Origin: Coleofasciculus sp937127375
Lineage (GTDB): Bacteria; Cyanobacteriota; Cyanobacteriia; Cyanobacteriales; Coleofasciculaceae
Reading direction: 5' to 3' (one strand)
Assembly: GCA_040218875.1 (NCBI GenBank)
Contig: JAVJQP010000049.1
Length of the DNA stretch: 64,000 bases
How positions within the stretch are numbered: the first letter of the stretch is position 1; the number at the start of each line of letters is the position of its first letter. Positions 8,005 to 17,124 of the stretch are shown piece by piece. The notes beneath the pieces were generated by a model. It did not search any database, had not been told where the DNA came from, and saw only the letters and a list, made by a program, of their open reading frames with translations. Both the position numbers and the translations under genes were made by a program.

Positions 8005-9291
8005 ATGTACCAAGTTCCTTACGGAAAAACGTTTCTAGACTTTGATTTACCGCCAGGAATGCGGGGGACATTAGTGAAGTCTGAAGCCGTCCAACCCCTG
8101 ACAGATGTTGAGGGTGCGATCGCGCAAACTCTCTCAACCCCGATCAATTCCCCATCCTTAGACCAATTGGCACATCCAGGCGATCGCGTTTGTATTGTGT
8201 TTACGGATATCACCCGCGATAGTCCCGATCAGGTATTGATTCCACCGATATTACATCAGTTAGAAAAAGCTGGGGTACGTGACCAAGATATTACCCTATT
8301 GTGCGGGATTGGTATGCATCGCCCTAGCACCCTGGTAGAAAAGGTGACGAAGTTAGGACAAGCGGTAGTTGATCGGTATCGGGTGATTGACCATGAACCG
8401 CAAAACCCGGATCAATTAGTAGACTTAGGTGTTGTTAATGATATCCCTTTATCGGTTAATAAAGTAGCTTATCATGCCGATATCCTCATCGCCACTGGAA
8501 TTGTCGAACCTCATCAATATGCTGGCTATTCGGGTGGGTGTAAAACCGTTGCTGTAGGGGCGGCTGGAGAACCCTTAATTGCCTATAGTCATGGTCCTGA
8601 GTTTATCGATCATCCCCATTGTCGCCTGGGTAAACTTGAGGGAAATCCGTTTCAGCAGGCGGTGACAGAGGCGGCGATGCGGGCGGGATTAGGGTTTATT
8701 ATTAATGTGGTTCTGGATGATAAAAAACGGATTGTTTCGGTATTAGCAGGAGAACCCATAGAAACCCATAAACAACTGGTCGAACAAGCGAAAACCTTTA
8801 ATCAAGTCTCTATTTCTCAGCAATACGATGTGGTAATTGGTGGGGTGGGATTTCCCAAAGATGCTAACCTTTATCAAGCCAGTCGTGCAGCGAGTTATCT
8901 GTTTTTTGCCCCGACTCCGGTTGTGCGTCCAAGCGGTTATTTTATTATCCCCGCCCAATGTCCAGAAGGGGTGGGTGAAGGAGTAGGAGAACAGCGTTTC
9001 TTGGCGGCGATGCGAGATATCCCTTCTGTACAACAGATTCTACAGGAAGGGCGTAAACATGGGTATCCACCGGGTCAACAACGTGCCTTTGTTATGGCAA
9101 AGGTTTTAGAACAAAATTCGGTAATTATTGTTGGAAGTGATTATCCAGAGGTTGTGGAAGCTTGTAAAATGATTCCAGCCGCGACGATGGATGAAGCGTT
9201 AGTGAGGGTGGCTTCTGACTTAGGCAAGGATTTGGATGTGTTAGTTGTTCCTCATGCGTTGCTGACGTTACCTGTAATCAGTCATCAGTGA
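8005..9291 (+). CDS. LarA-like nickel-pincer racemase (DUF2088)
   Basis: A homolog of lactate racemase LarA, whose Ni-pincer cofactor catalyses hydride-transfer racemisation or epimerisation of 2-hydroxy acids. The key pattern is present: GIGMHRP (His105, catalytic), EPHQYAGYSGGCK with His170 and the cofactor-tethering Lys180, and a downstream His in HPHCRLGK. The N-terminal domain has the VCIVFTDITRDSP motif. The length of 428 is normal. No larB, larC or larE lies nearby, so the cofactor genes must be elsewhere. The substrate is not certain to be lactate because the family is broad. The start codon is the fifth ATG of a heptad-repeat run, with no clear Shine-Dalgarno. Confidence 0.9.
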   Translation: MYQVPYGKTFLDFDLPPGMRGTLVKSEAVQPLTDVEGAIAQTLSTPINSPSLDQLAHPGDRVCIVFTDITRDSPDQVLIPPILHQLEKAGVRDQDITLLCGIGMHRPSTLVEKVTKLGQAVVDRYRVIDHEPQNPDQLVDLGVVNDIPLSVNKVAYHADILIATGIVEPHQYAGYSGGCKTVAVGAAGEPLIAYSHGPEFIDHPHCRLGKLEGNPFQQAVTEAAMRAGLGFIINVVLDDKKRIVSVLAGEPIETHKQLVEQAKTFNQVSISQQYDVVIGGVGFPKDANLYQASRAASYLFFAPTPVVRPSGYFIIPAQCPEGVGEGVGEQRFLAAMRDIPSVQQILQEGRKHGYPPGQQRAFVMAKVLEQNSVIIVGSDYPEVVEACKMIPAATMDEALVRVASDLGKDLDVLVVPHALLTLPVISHQ

Positions 9292-9292
9292 T

Positions 9293-12200
9293 TTATCTCA
9301 ATAGAGCATGAAATAAATTGTAGGTTGGGTTGTCAATTCCTTCATCACCATTATTCCTAATTGTATTCCCCGAAATCGTCAGATTTTCGATGATTGTATT
9401 ACCTTCAATACCAATGCCAATACCATCGCCTCGGGTTGGATTGCTGCCGCCATTGTTTTCTATTGTATTTCCCTCAATTCTCAAATTGACGATGGGATCG
9501 CCGAAAGGAACACCTAAGCCGATCAGGATGGCATCTTCGTAATTATCAAACAATGAATTGTTTGAAAGCGTTATATTCACAGAACCTGTATCATTGTTGA
9601 TCACAATACCTTGTCCACTTGGAGGGATTTGAGGGTCAGGCTTAAAACCCATTGTACCAGAAATTGTATTTGTACTAATTTCAATTCTTCCTGTAACATT
9701 ATTGAGTAAAATACCTTGACCTGTTAAGGGTAAAACAGTATTATTATCAATTGTTTCTGAAATAATATTGTCAGTAATGTTGACTTCTTCATTCACATTT
9801 TCAAGGAAAATTCCTTGATTAGTTGCCCCTTCAATGCGGTTATTTGTCAGGGTAACATTACTGAGATCGGTTCCAGAAATACCACTATCGTCAGTATTCC
9901 GAATCTCAAATCCAGAAATAGCGATCGCACCCGTAGAATCAGAGAGTTCAATTCCTTGATTTGCCTGAGTAATCTGGCTTCCCTCATTGGCGGCTATATT
10001 CACTGTTCCCGTGACATTGCTAACGGATATGCCGTTAATGTTATCAAGTGGATCAGTAATCGTGATCGTGCTATTGCTAATATCAACTGTACCCCTAACC
10101 CCGTTAAGAGAGATACCGTTTGTTGATGAATTGATACTGGTAAGGGTGCTATCTGAAAGTGTGGCATTATTAATATTCCTTACTTCGACAACTGCACCCT
10201 CTATACTTGAGACGGTTACACCAGATAAATTAATCGCACCTGTACTTTCAGATAGGGAAATTCCGGCTTGATTTCCCTGTGTAGTAATAAGACTTCCTGT
10301 ATTAGCGGAAATTGTCGCGATTCCTTGGATATTCGTGGCGAGGATACCGTTACTCGTGGGATTTTCAATCGTGATTGTGCTATCACTGATATCGAAATTA
10401 CCGCTAACTGTGTCCAGAGAAATCCCTGCGGTTGCGGAATTGGTACTGGTGAGATTGCTATTCGCGATCGCGCCATTATTAATATTCCTTACTTCAACAA
10501 CTGCACCCTCTGTACTCTCCACGGTTATACCCGATAAATTAATCGCACCTGTACTTTCAGTTAGAGAAATTCCAGCTTGATTTCCTTCAGTAGTAATCTG
10601 ACTTCCTGTATTAGCGGAAATTGTCGCGATTCCTTGGATATTCGTAGCGAGGATACCGTTACTGGCTGGATTTTCAATCGTGATTGTGCTATCGCTGATA
10701 TCGAAATTCCCGCTAACTGTGTCCAGAGAAATCCCTGCGGCTGTGGAATTTGTACTGGTGAGAGTGCTATTCGCGATCGCGCCATTATTAATATTCCTTA
10801 CTTCGAGAACTGCACCCTCTATACTTGAGACGGTTACGCCAGATAAATTAATCGCACCTGTACTTTCAGATAGGGAAATTCCGGCTTGATTTCCCTCAGT
10901 AGTAATTTGACTTCCTTGATTGGCTGAAATTGTCGCGATTCCTTGGATATTCGTAGCGAGGATACCGTTACTGGCGGGATTTTCAATCGTGATTGTGCTA
11001 TCGCTGATATCGAAATTACCGCTAACTGTGTCTAAAGAAATCCCTGCGGTTGCGGAATTGGTACTGGTGAGAGTGCTATTCGCGATCGCAACATCATTCA
11101 CTGATGTAACACTTAAGCTAGGAACGCCATTTCCCGCAATCTCACTATTGGAAAATGAAATAAAACCGCCAGTATTTTCCAGTAATACCCCAGCTTGACT
11201 GGAACTGGTAATCATACTGTCTCGCACTTCCCCATTTTGAATACCCCTGGCGACAATTCCTGGATTGGTTACTCCAGTTATTGTAAATCCGGATAACACC
11301 GTATTATTTCCCAACGTTACTGTATCCATTACCTGAGGAAAAACACCAGCATCGGATAAGGGAAGTTGTACGCGACCAAATTCTATTGTATCCAATTGTT
11401 GCATCGGTGCTGTGGACAAAACTTGCACCTGATCAGGAATTGTAAAAGCCGGAATACCGGGATTAGTTCCCGCTTGTACATAAACAATATCATTCCCATC
11501 AGATTGCGTCGCGGCTAGGGCTAAATCGACTGTTCCAAACGGTGTTTCAACTGTACCATTTCCACCACTTGCACCTAAATTAACGTGCTGAAAGATATAA
11601 GGTTCACCGGTTTGGGGATTCGTTGCGGCGGTAGTAATTTCTTCGCTGAAAAAATCCGATTCTGTTTGACTATCAACCGTGATACTGGAAGTACGTCCCA
11701 CACCATCCCCTAAACGGGATAAAATACCAGCATCCCCTGAGGAACGAGTTTTCCCGAAAATCGCCCCCACACTAACAATTACATTTGTGCCAAATATCTG
11801 ATCCTCTTGCAGCGCCACACCGAAATTTAAGCTATCCGTGGGTTGTACTTCCAATCGCATCCGCCAACCCAGACTGGAATCACTTCCGGTTGCGTCATAA
11901 TAATAAAGTCCACCATAGCCTCGTAATCCTCCCCCTTCACCCCATTGCGCCAATCTTGCACCGACTTCCAGATCAAACCCCGTCATTGCTGCTTCAAAGT
12001 GGCGCACTTGTCCCCGTTGTCGTTGTCCCTGAACCACTAAAAAATGGTCAGAAAAGAAGCGATCAGTCAGTTGAAATCCGGTATCAAATGTTGTTTCATC
12101 TACTAAATCGCGAGTATCACCCAGAGGAAAATAACCATTGAGGCGCACATCCCAAACCTCTCCCAAGGTTTCCAACCCCACACCGAGTTGATTGAATGTA

Positions 12201-12667
12201 CTATTTCCCGTATCCCGACGATCAAAACCCACATAACCGCCAAAAATCCGATTCAGGGACTGATTATAAAAGCGGTGTCCAAATAAGAGATTACCACCGA
12301 CATTCGCGCTATTATCTAACTGCAATCGTCCCTCTAAAAATGTCAGCGTACTACCGGGATTTTGTAGCAGCGGGAGAAAACTGTCCAAGCGGGTAAAACC
12401 ATCGTATCCCGCACCGGAAGTACTGTACCCAATTCCCCAGCGAGGTTTAATTTGTAGTGTTGTTAAATCTGGAGAGGTAGACGGGGGAGAGTCTGGTGTC
12501 TGCGCTTGCAGCGGACTCCCCAAGGAGGGGTGATAGTGAAGAACAGCATCGGCTTTTGGGAGTAATGGAATCTCCGTTTGTGCTATAGCCGCCGGAATCA
12601 AGAGAGGGGTGAAACAGAAGCTAGTCCAGAGTAATCTAACCAAGCTGTTCATACACGCGATCGCCAA
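9293..12667 (-). CDS. Inverse-autotransporter-like surface protein with beta-helix repeats
   Basis: A large outer-membrane adhesin-type protein of 1124 residues. A signal peptide at about residues 12-29 (LWTSFCFTPLLIPAAIAQ) precedes an intimin/invasin-like beta-barrel domain at about residues 70-330 (repeated aromatic strands such as GGNLLFGHRFYNQ and IFGGYVGFDRRD). A linker follows, then a right-handed parallel beta-helix from about 350 to the end. The passenger contains at least four units of 103 residues (ISLDTVSGNFDISDSTITIEN...), coded by nearly identical 309-bp DNA repeats. The C-terminus is not a membrane domain, which fits the inverse autotransporter orientation with the barrel at the N-terminus. 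Adhesion or matrix binding is a family-based guess. The alternative start ATG six codons in (MNSLVRL) is equally good. Confidence 0.85.
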   Translation of the reverse strand: MAIACMNSLVRLLWTSFCFTPLLIPAAIAQTEIPLLPKADAVLHYHPSLGSPLQAQTPDSPPSTSPDLTTLQIKPRWGIGYSTSGAGYDGFTRLDSFLPLLQNPGSTLTFLEGRLQLDNSANVGGNLLFGHRFYNQSLNRIFGGYVGFDRRDTGNSTFNQLGVGLETLGEVWDVRLNGYFPLGDTRDLVDETTFDTGFQLTDRFFSDHFLVVQGQRQRGQVRHFEAAMTGFDLEVGARLAQWGEGGGLRGYGGLYYYDATGSDSSLGWRMRLEVQPTDSLNFGVALQEDQIFGTNVIVSVGAIFGKTRSSGDAGILSRLGDGVGRTSSITVDSQTESDFFSEEITTAATNPQTGEPYIFQHVNLGASGGNGTVETPFGTVDLALAATQSDGNDIVYVQAGTNPGIPAFTIPDQVQVLSTAPMQQLDTIEFGRVQLPLSDAGVFPQVMDTVTLGNNTVLSGFTITGVTNPGIVARGIQNGEVRDSMITSSSQAGVLLENTGGFISFSNSEIAGNGVPSLSVTSVNDVAIANSTLTSTNSATAGISLDTVSGNFDISDSTITIENPASNGILATNIQGIATISANQGSQITTEGNQAGISLSESTGAINLSGVTVSSIEGAVLEVRNINNGAIANSTLTSTNSTAAGISLDTVSGNFDISDSTITIENPASNGILATNIQGIATISANTGSQITTEGNQAGISLTESTGAINLSGITVESTEGAVVEVRNINNGAIANSNLTSTNSATAGISLDTVSGNFDISDSTITIENPTSNGILATNIQGIATISANTGSLITTQGNQAGISLSESTGAINLSGVTVSSIEGAVVEVRNINNATLSDSTLTSINSSTNGISLNGVRGTVDISNSTITITDPLDNINGISVSNVTGTVNIAANEGSQITQANQGIELSDSTGAIAISGFEIRNTDDSGISGTDLSNVTLTNNRIEGATNQGIFLENVNEEVNITDNIISETIDNNTVLPLTGQGILLNNVTGRIEISTNTISGTMGFKPDPQIPPSGQGIVINNDTGSVNITLSNNSLFDNYEDAILIGLGVPFGDPIVNLRIEGNTIENNGGSNPTRGDGIGIGIEGNTIIENLTISGNTIRNNGDEGIDNPTYNLFHALLR
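9900..11110 (-). repeat. 309-bp tandem repeats inside the adhesin gene
   Basis: The same segment, identified by GATATCGAAATTNCCGC, occurs at 10388, 10697 and 11006, exactly 309 bp apart. A diverged unit lies 309 bp earlier at about 10079. Each unit codes 103 residues, so copy-number change keeps the frame. Confidence 0.9.
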
Positions 12668-12734
12668 TCGATTTTTTTACCTTAACCTACACTCAACAGA
12701 AGCACCCCCAATTCCTGACAATGGAATACTTTTT

Positions 12735-12752
12735 TAAACTAAATTTAGTTTA
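12735..12752. promoter_or_regulatory. 18-bp perfect palindrome upstream of the adhesin gene
   Basis: TAAACTAAATTTAGTTTA lies 68 bp before the adhesin start and downstream of the pentapeptide gene. Symmetry and AT content suit a dimeric regulator site; this is inference. Confidence 0.4.
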
Positions 12753-12802
12753 GTTCTGATGTACTATAGAAAAGGTCAAGCCTGACTCAGGATTAACGGA
12801 TT

Positions 12803-14056
12803 TCAACGCCCTAATTTATTACTAATCCCATCGCACCCTCCCGGAATCGTTAGGCGAGACTGTTCACCGCACCAGGAACAGCAGTATTGACGTTGTTCCT
12901 CTCCTAACCGTTGCACCCCAGTAAAATTAATTCCCTCCACCACGGCACCCGTGTGAATTCCAGTGCGATAATCAGGCGGTTCAGTACGACTGCGAGGATT
13001 GGCGGTTTCCACTGATCCATAGAACAGGCGCACACCCTGGAGATCAGAACCGGATAAATTGGCTTTATAGAGAATCGTGCGAGACAAATTCGCTCCGGCT
13101 AGGTCACAATTGCTTAGATTGGCTTGAACCATATTGGCTTCACTTAATTCTGTCCAGCGTAGATCCGTACCTGCCAAATTAGCCCCGGCTAACATAACAT
13201 TTAGTGCAATAACCCGCACGCCATAAACCCGATCTTCTTGATACCCGCCATAACCATCTAAAATAGGACGTCCCAAGTGGCGATCGCGTTTTAAGGGTGT
13301 CAGTAATCGGGATTGAGACAAAAACCGTAAAACTTTGGCTTTACCTGCGGCGTCTACGCTCTTAACAATAGCAGCGGTTCGTCCTTCACAAAACGCTCGT
13401 TCTTGGGGCCAATCTTCTAGCAATCCTTCATCATCTAAAGCCAGATCACAAATTCCCTGAAAATAAGCATCAATAGTTTGCTGTTGGGTAATTGTATTTT
13501 GCTGAATGGTGAGATCCTTAGAAATAACATACTGACGCCAAGCGATATAGACAGCGAGAATAGCAATCAGAATTTGCCCTAACGCACCAATCCATTCTGC
13601 TAAAGAACCCACCGAATCAAACGCTTTGGTAAACCCGGTTAACGCCGCAATCCCCACAATTGCCACAATCACACCACAAACCGCAATCACTTGCGATCGC
13701 TGCTCTTGAGAGAGAGATTTGTGAAACCATTGTTGTAAGGGTGACCAAATCACCGACACAGAGAGGAGTAACGTGACAATGACCCCGGCGAGAATCACCC
13801 AGTTGTTATCCAGAACTAAGCCAACAATCAAAACCGCGATCGCGCTGAGGGTGACAATAGAGGGATTAGCCAATGCTTTACTGTTAGGATTTTGTCGCTC
13901 AGAGAATTGAGTCGGAGACACAGCCGACACCTGATCAGAAGCCTGGGATGAGATTGGCTCAGGATTAGGGTTCGTTGACTGGATGGCTGGATTAGACGGA
14001 GAAGGATCGGGCGGGTTGGTCATAGTTTGCCAGTGCAGCAGTGGAAGCAGATACAA
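12803..14056 (-). CDS. Pentapeptide-repeat membrane protein
   Basis: The likely start is the ATG at 14023 (MTNPPDPSPS); the eleven residues before it look like untranslated text. A Pro/Ser-rich cytoplasmic leader is followed by four or so hydrophobic segments between residues 60 and 175 (VTLSAIAVLIVGLVL, WVILAGVIVTLLLSVSVIW, VIAVCGVIVAIVGIAALTG, ALGQILIAILAVYIAW). A conserved soluble region follows (TIDAYFQGICDLALDDEGLLEDWP), and then pentapeptide repeats around 275-335 (LAGANLAGTDLRWTELSEAN). The tail has a Cys-rich YCCSWCGE motif that may bind metal. This architecture is common in filamentous cyanobacteria with no known function; signalling or scaffolding is a guess. It is transcribed alone. 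Confidence 0.85.
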   Translation of the reverse strand: MYLLPLLHWQTMTNPPDPSPSNPAIQSTNPNPEPISSQASDQVSAVSPTQFSERQNPNSKALANPSIVTLSAIAVLIVGLVLDNNWVILAGVIVTLLLSVSVIWSPLQQWFHKSLSQEQRSQVIAVCGVIVAIVGIAALTGFTKAFDSVGSLAEWIGALGQILIAILAVYIAWRQYVISKDLTIQQNTITQQQTIDAYFQGICDLALDDEGLLEDWPQERAFCEGRTAAIVKSVDAAGKAKVLRFLSQSRLLTPLKRDRHLGRPILDGYGGYQEDRVYGVRVIALNVMLAGANLAGTDLRWTELSEANMVQANLSNCDLAGANLSRTILYKANLSGSDLQGVRLFYGSVETANPRSRTEPPDYRTGIHTGAVVEGINFTGVQRLGEEQRQYCCSWCGEQSRLTIPGGCDGISNKLGR

Positions 14057-14188
14057 AAGATTTTAACGACACTGATCGTGTAGAGTGGGCATTGCCAGCT
14101 CACTACGCCTCTGGGCAAATTATGATAATTTAAGGGCTTGATCAGAAATTATGTCTCTATACCCACCCTACCCCTAGAGTAAACCGCC

Positions 14189-15535
14189 GTGACACCAGCT
14201 ACAGCCCCGACATTAGTCAGTGAAGACCAAGCTTTATCCTTGGTTGATTCGGTGATTCAGCAATCTCAAGCCGAAGGGGTATTCGTCAGCGTAAGTTCCA
14301 GCGAATCTGCCCTCAGCCGCTTCTCAGAAAATCAAATTAGCCAGAATATTAACCGCCATAAATTTACTCTCACCGTTACCAGTTATTTCGGTAAACGCAG
14401 CGCATCGGCTTCCACCACAGAATTTTTACCCGATGCAATTACCGATACCATCCAGCGATCCGAAGAATTAGCTCGGATTGCACCTGAAGATCCAGAATGG
14501 GTTCCCTTGCTTGAACCCCAAGTCTACGAGTCCCGTGTTCCTGCCTTTGACGACGCCACAGCCACTTTATCACCCTTAGCACGCGGAGAAATGGTACAAC
14601 AAATCTGTGCTAAGAGTGCTAAAGCTGGAGTGGAAGGTTCTGGACGATTGAGTACTCAAGCCTTTGCTAAAGCTGTAGGAAATTCCCTGGGATTACGCGC
14701 CTGCGATCGCGGTACAGAGGCGGAGTTGAGCTTTACGGCTCGAATTGAGGATGGATCGAGTTGGAATCAGCGTACAGCCTTTGCTATTGCTCAGTTACCC
14801 CTAGATTCCCTAATTGAACCCCTGATTGAGCGGGCATTTGCCGCCCGTAATCCCCGTGAAATTCAACCGGGTGTTTACCCTGTCATCTTTAATAATCCGG
14901 CGTTTGCGGATGTACTCCCCTGGGTGATCTTCAATTTAAATGCCCGATCCGCCGATGAAGGGCGATCCTTTATGTCTCGCACCGATGACACAGGTCAACC
15001 TGTGGGGAATCGCGTTGGTGAATCTCTATTTAGTCCCTTGGTACAAGTGCAACGCCATCCCGCTCATCCCTTGTTGCAGAGAGGAACCTGCTTTAGTGAT
15101 GGATTGAGTAATCACTATCTGGAGATTATTCAGGATGGAGTGCCTAAAACCTTATCCTATAGTCGCTACTGGGCGCAACAGCAGGGAAAAGAACCGACAG
15201 GCTCATTGTTTCCCATCGTTATGTCTGGATCTGAGCAAAGCCTGAGCGATTTGATTGCTCAAACGGAACGGGGAATCTTGGTTAATCGCGCTTGGTATGT
15301 GCGCTATGTCAATCCACGTACCTTAGAGGTGACAGGAATGACCCGTGATGGTACATTCTGGATTGAAGATGGGAAAATTGCTTATCCGATTAAAAATCTG
15401 CGATTTAACCAAAGTCTGCCGGACATGTTACGGGATATTGATGCTCTGAGTACGGTACAGCGTTTCGGGGGTCGGGTGATGCCAGGGGTACGAGTTAAGG
15501 CGTTTAATTTCAGCAGCGTCACTGATAGCGTCTAG
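14189..15535 (+). CDS. TldE/PmbA-like protein
   Basis: It belongs to the TldD/PmbA family that matures modified peptides and degrades antitoxins as a TldD-TldE heterodimer. It lacks the HExxxH zinc motif of TldD (the region reads ARGEMVQQICA), so it matches the non-metal TldE/PmbA partner. Family marks are ALSRFSENQISQNINR, SYFGKRSASASTT and the C-terminal IEDGKIAYPIKNLRFN with the PGVRVKAFNFSS end. Translation probably starts at the GTG at 14189, since there is no ATG before the conserved core. No tldD gene lies nearby, so the partner must be elsewhere. Confidence 0.88.
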   Translation: MTPATAPTLVSEDQALSLVDSVIQQSQAEGVFVSVSSSESALSRFSENQISQNINRHKFTLTVTSYFGKRSASASTTEFLPDAITDTIQRSEELARIAPEDPEWVPLLEPQVYESRVPAFDDATATLSPLARGEMVQQICAKSAKAGVEGSGRLSTQAFAKAVGNSLGLRACDRGTEAELSFTARIEDGSSWNQRTAFAIAQLPLDSLIEPLIERAFAARNPREIQPGVYPVIFNNPAFADVLPWVIFNLNARSADEGRSFMSRTDDTGQPVGNRVGESLFSPLVQVQRHPAHPLLQRGTCFSDGLSNHYLEIIQDGVPKTLSYSRYWAQQQGKEPTGSLFPIVMSGSEQSLSDLIAQTERGILVNRAWYVRYVNPRTLEVTGMTRDGTFWIEDGKIAYPIKNLRFNQSLPDMLRDIDALSTVQRFGGRVMPGVRVKAFNFSSVTDSV

Positions 15536-15710
15536 AGGGAACAGGGAACAGGGAACGGGGAACAGGCAACAGAGAATAGTATTGGGTAGGGTGGGCATAG
15601 CCTATCCTACGGTTCAGCTAAAGATTGAACTTGCCGTATCAAGTATTACTAAGTTGAGGTGAGATATCGATTAAGCTAATCTCACGTTAATATATCTCCG
15701 CTACACCATC

Positions 15711-16685
15711 ATGCGTCTAGAGCAGTTACAAGCTTTTTTAGCCGTTGCTGAGACAGGCAGCTTTCAACAAGCCGCCCGTGAATGCGGTGTTACCCAATCG
15801 ACGATTAGCCGCCAAATTCAAGCGTTGGAAGCTGAAGTAGGGCTACCCTTGCTCCATCGAACGGCTCGGGCGACATTAACCCTAGGAGGCGATCGCTTTT
15901 TATTTCGCGCCCGTAAAATCTGCCATGAATGGAAAACCGCCACCCAAGAATTATCTGACTTGTTAGACGGAAAACAACCTGAACTCTGTGTCGCCGCTAT
16001 TCACTCCGTCTGCGCCCATTACTTGCCCCCGGTTTTACAGCGTTTTTGTCAGGATTATCCCAACGTGCAACTGCGGGTAACGGCATTAGGGAGCGATCGC
16101 GCCCTGAAAGTTTTGAAAGATGGTTTGGTTGATTTAGCGATTGTCATGAATAACCGCTATTTAACCGCCAGCGCCGAAATGGTGACGGAGCAATTGTATG
16201 ACGAACCCATCGAAGTCTTAATGGCAGCCGATCATCCGTTAACCAAATATACCCTAGTGCCTTTGGATGCCCTAACCTGCTATCCCCATGTGATCTTTAA
16301 AGATGGTTATGGGATGCAGCGATTGGTACAAGACTTGTTCTCCCGGCAAAGTGGCACCCTTAACGCTAGCTTAGAATTAAATTCCCTGGATGCTTTTCGG
16401 GGAGTTGTGCGTCAGGGAAATTTAATTTCGCTGCTACCCCGATCTGCCTTGGTAGAAGCCCTAGGTGATCCGACTCTGGCTGTGCGTTCGATTACCGCTG
16501 CTGCTACTGAAAATGGATCACCCCCGAAACAAACCTTGACCCGGCAAGTGGTGTTAGTCACGACACAAGATCGACTGCAAATCCCACCGATTCGCTCTTT
16601 TTATAACATGGTGCTGGAACTTATGCCTACCTGTCATACAACAGTTCAAGAGACTGTGGGCAGAACTCCCGCGATCGCTCCTTAG
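15711..16685 (+). CDS. LysR-type transcriptional regulator
   Basis: A 324-residue LysR regulator. The N-terminal winged helix-turn-helix spans residues 1-60 (LEQLQAFLAVAETGSFQQAARECGVTQSTISRQIQALE). The effector domain follows from about 90 (ELCVAAIHSVCAHYLPPVL to LISLLPRSALVEAL). The neighbours are not obvious targets; the TldE-like gene upstream is on the same strand 175 bp away. Its regulon cannot be assigned, and it is not clearly NtcB, CmpR or RbcR. The stop TAG at 16683-16685 lies inside the 20-bp TTAGGGGCTGCTGAATAAGT repeat, so the native C-terminus may have been altered. Confidence 0.93.
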   Translation: MRLEQLQAFLAVAETGSFQQAARECGVTQSTISRQIQALEAEVGLPLLHRTARATLTLGGDRFLFRARKICHEWKTATQELSDLLDGKQPELCVAAIHSVCAHYLPPVLQRFCQDYPNVQLRVTALGSDRALKVLKDGLVDLAIVMNNRYLTASAEMVTEQLYDEPIEVLMAADHPLTKYTLVPLDALTCYPHVIFKDGYGMQRLVQDLFSRQSGTLNASLELNSLDAFRGVVRQGNLISLLPRSALVEALGDPTLAVRSITAAATENGSPPKQTLTRQVVLVTTQDRLQIPPIRSFYNMVLELMPTCHTTVQETVGRTPAIAP

Positions 16686-16701
16686 GGGCTGCTGAATAAG
16701 T
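16682..16701 (+). repeat. TTAGGGGCTGCTGAATAAGT repeat, copy 1, carries a stop codon
   Basis: An exact 20-bp repeat shared with 34539-34558 and 44068-44087 (minus strand). The TAG at its bases 2-4 is the stop of the LysR gene. Similarity between copies continues weakly as GTGGTGAGG. Confidence 0.9.
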
Positions 16702-16930
16702 GGTGAGGTGAGGGGGAGATGAGGGAGATGAGGGAGATGAGGGAGATGGGGAAGATGCTGCTTTTAGGCTTGCATTGCAAGGTTTTTGACCGTTTAGGCA
16801 TCAAAACGAAAGCACTTGTTGGGTCAAAAAATGGATTAAAACCCTTGTGTGGTATACCATCTACACTCATGCAGCAATCCCTACACAAAGCCCCATAAAC
16901 TCAAGGGTTTACAGGGCTTGCCTTTATATT

Positions 16931-17007
<77 letters not shown>

Positions 17008-17088
17008 TCGCTTTAAACAGCATAACACCTATTTCCTAAATGTGGCAACTCCAAGCAAAAAAGCCTAGGTGCGGTAGTACAAACAAAG

Positions 17089-17118
17089 GACAAATGACCA
17101 AGGACAAATGACCAATCA
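17089..17118 (+). repeat. Heptad repeats GGACAAATGACC type
   Basis: A short run of ATGACCA/AGGACAA heptads just after the asparaginase gene end, of the same family as those at 7977 and 34845. Confidence 0.75.
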
Positions 17119-17124
17119 CCCAAT

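Noticed and set aside
9815..11198. Several plus-strand frames antisense to the adhesin
   Set aside because: They repeat because the underlying 309-bp units repeat; they are mirror frames of the real gene.
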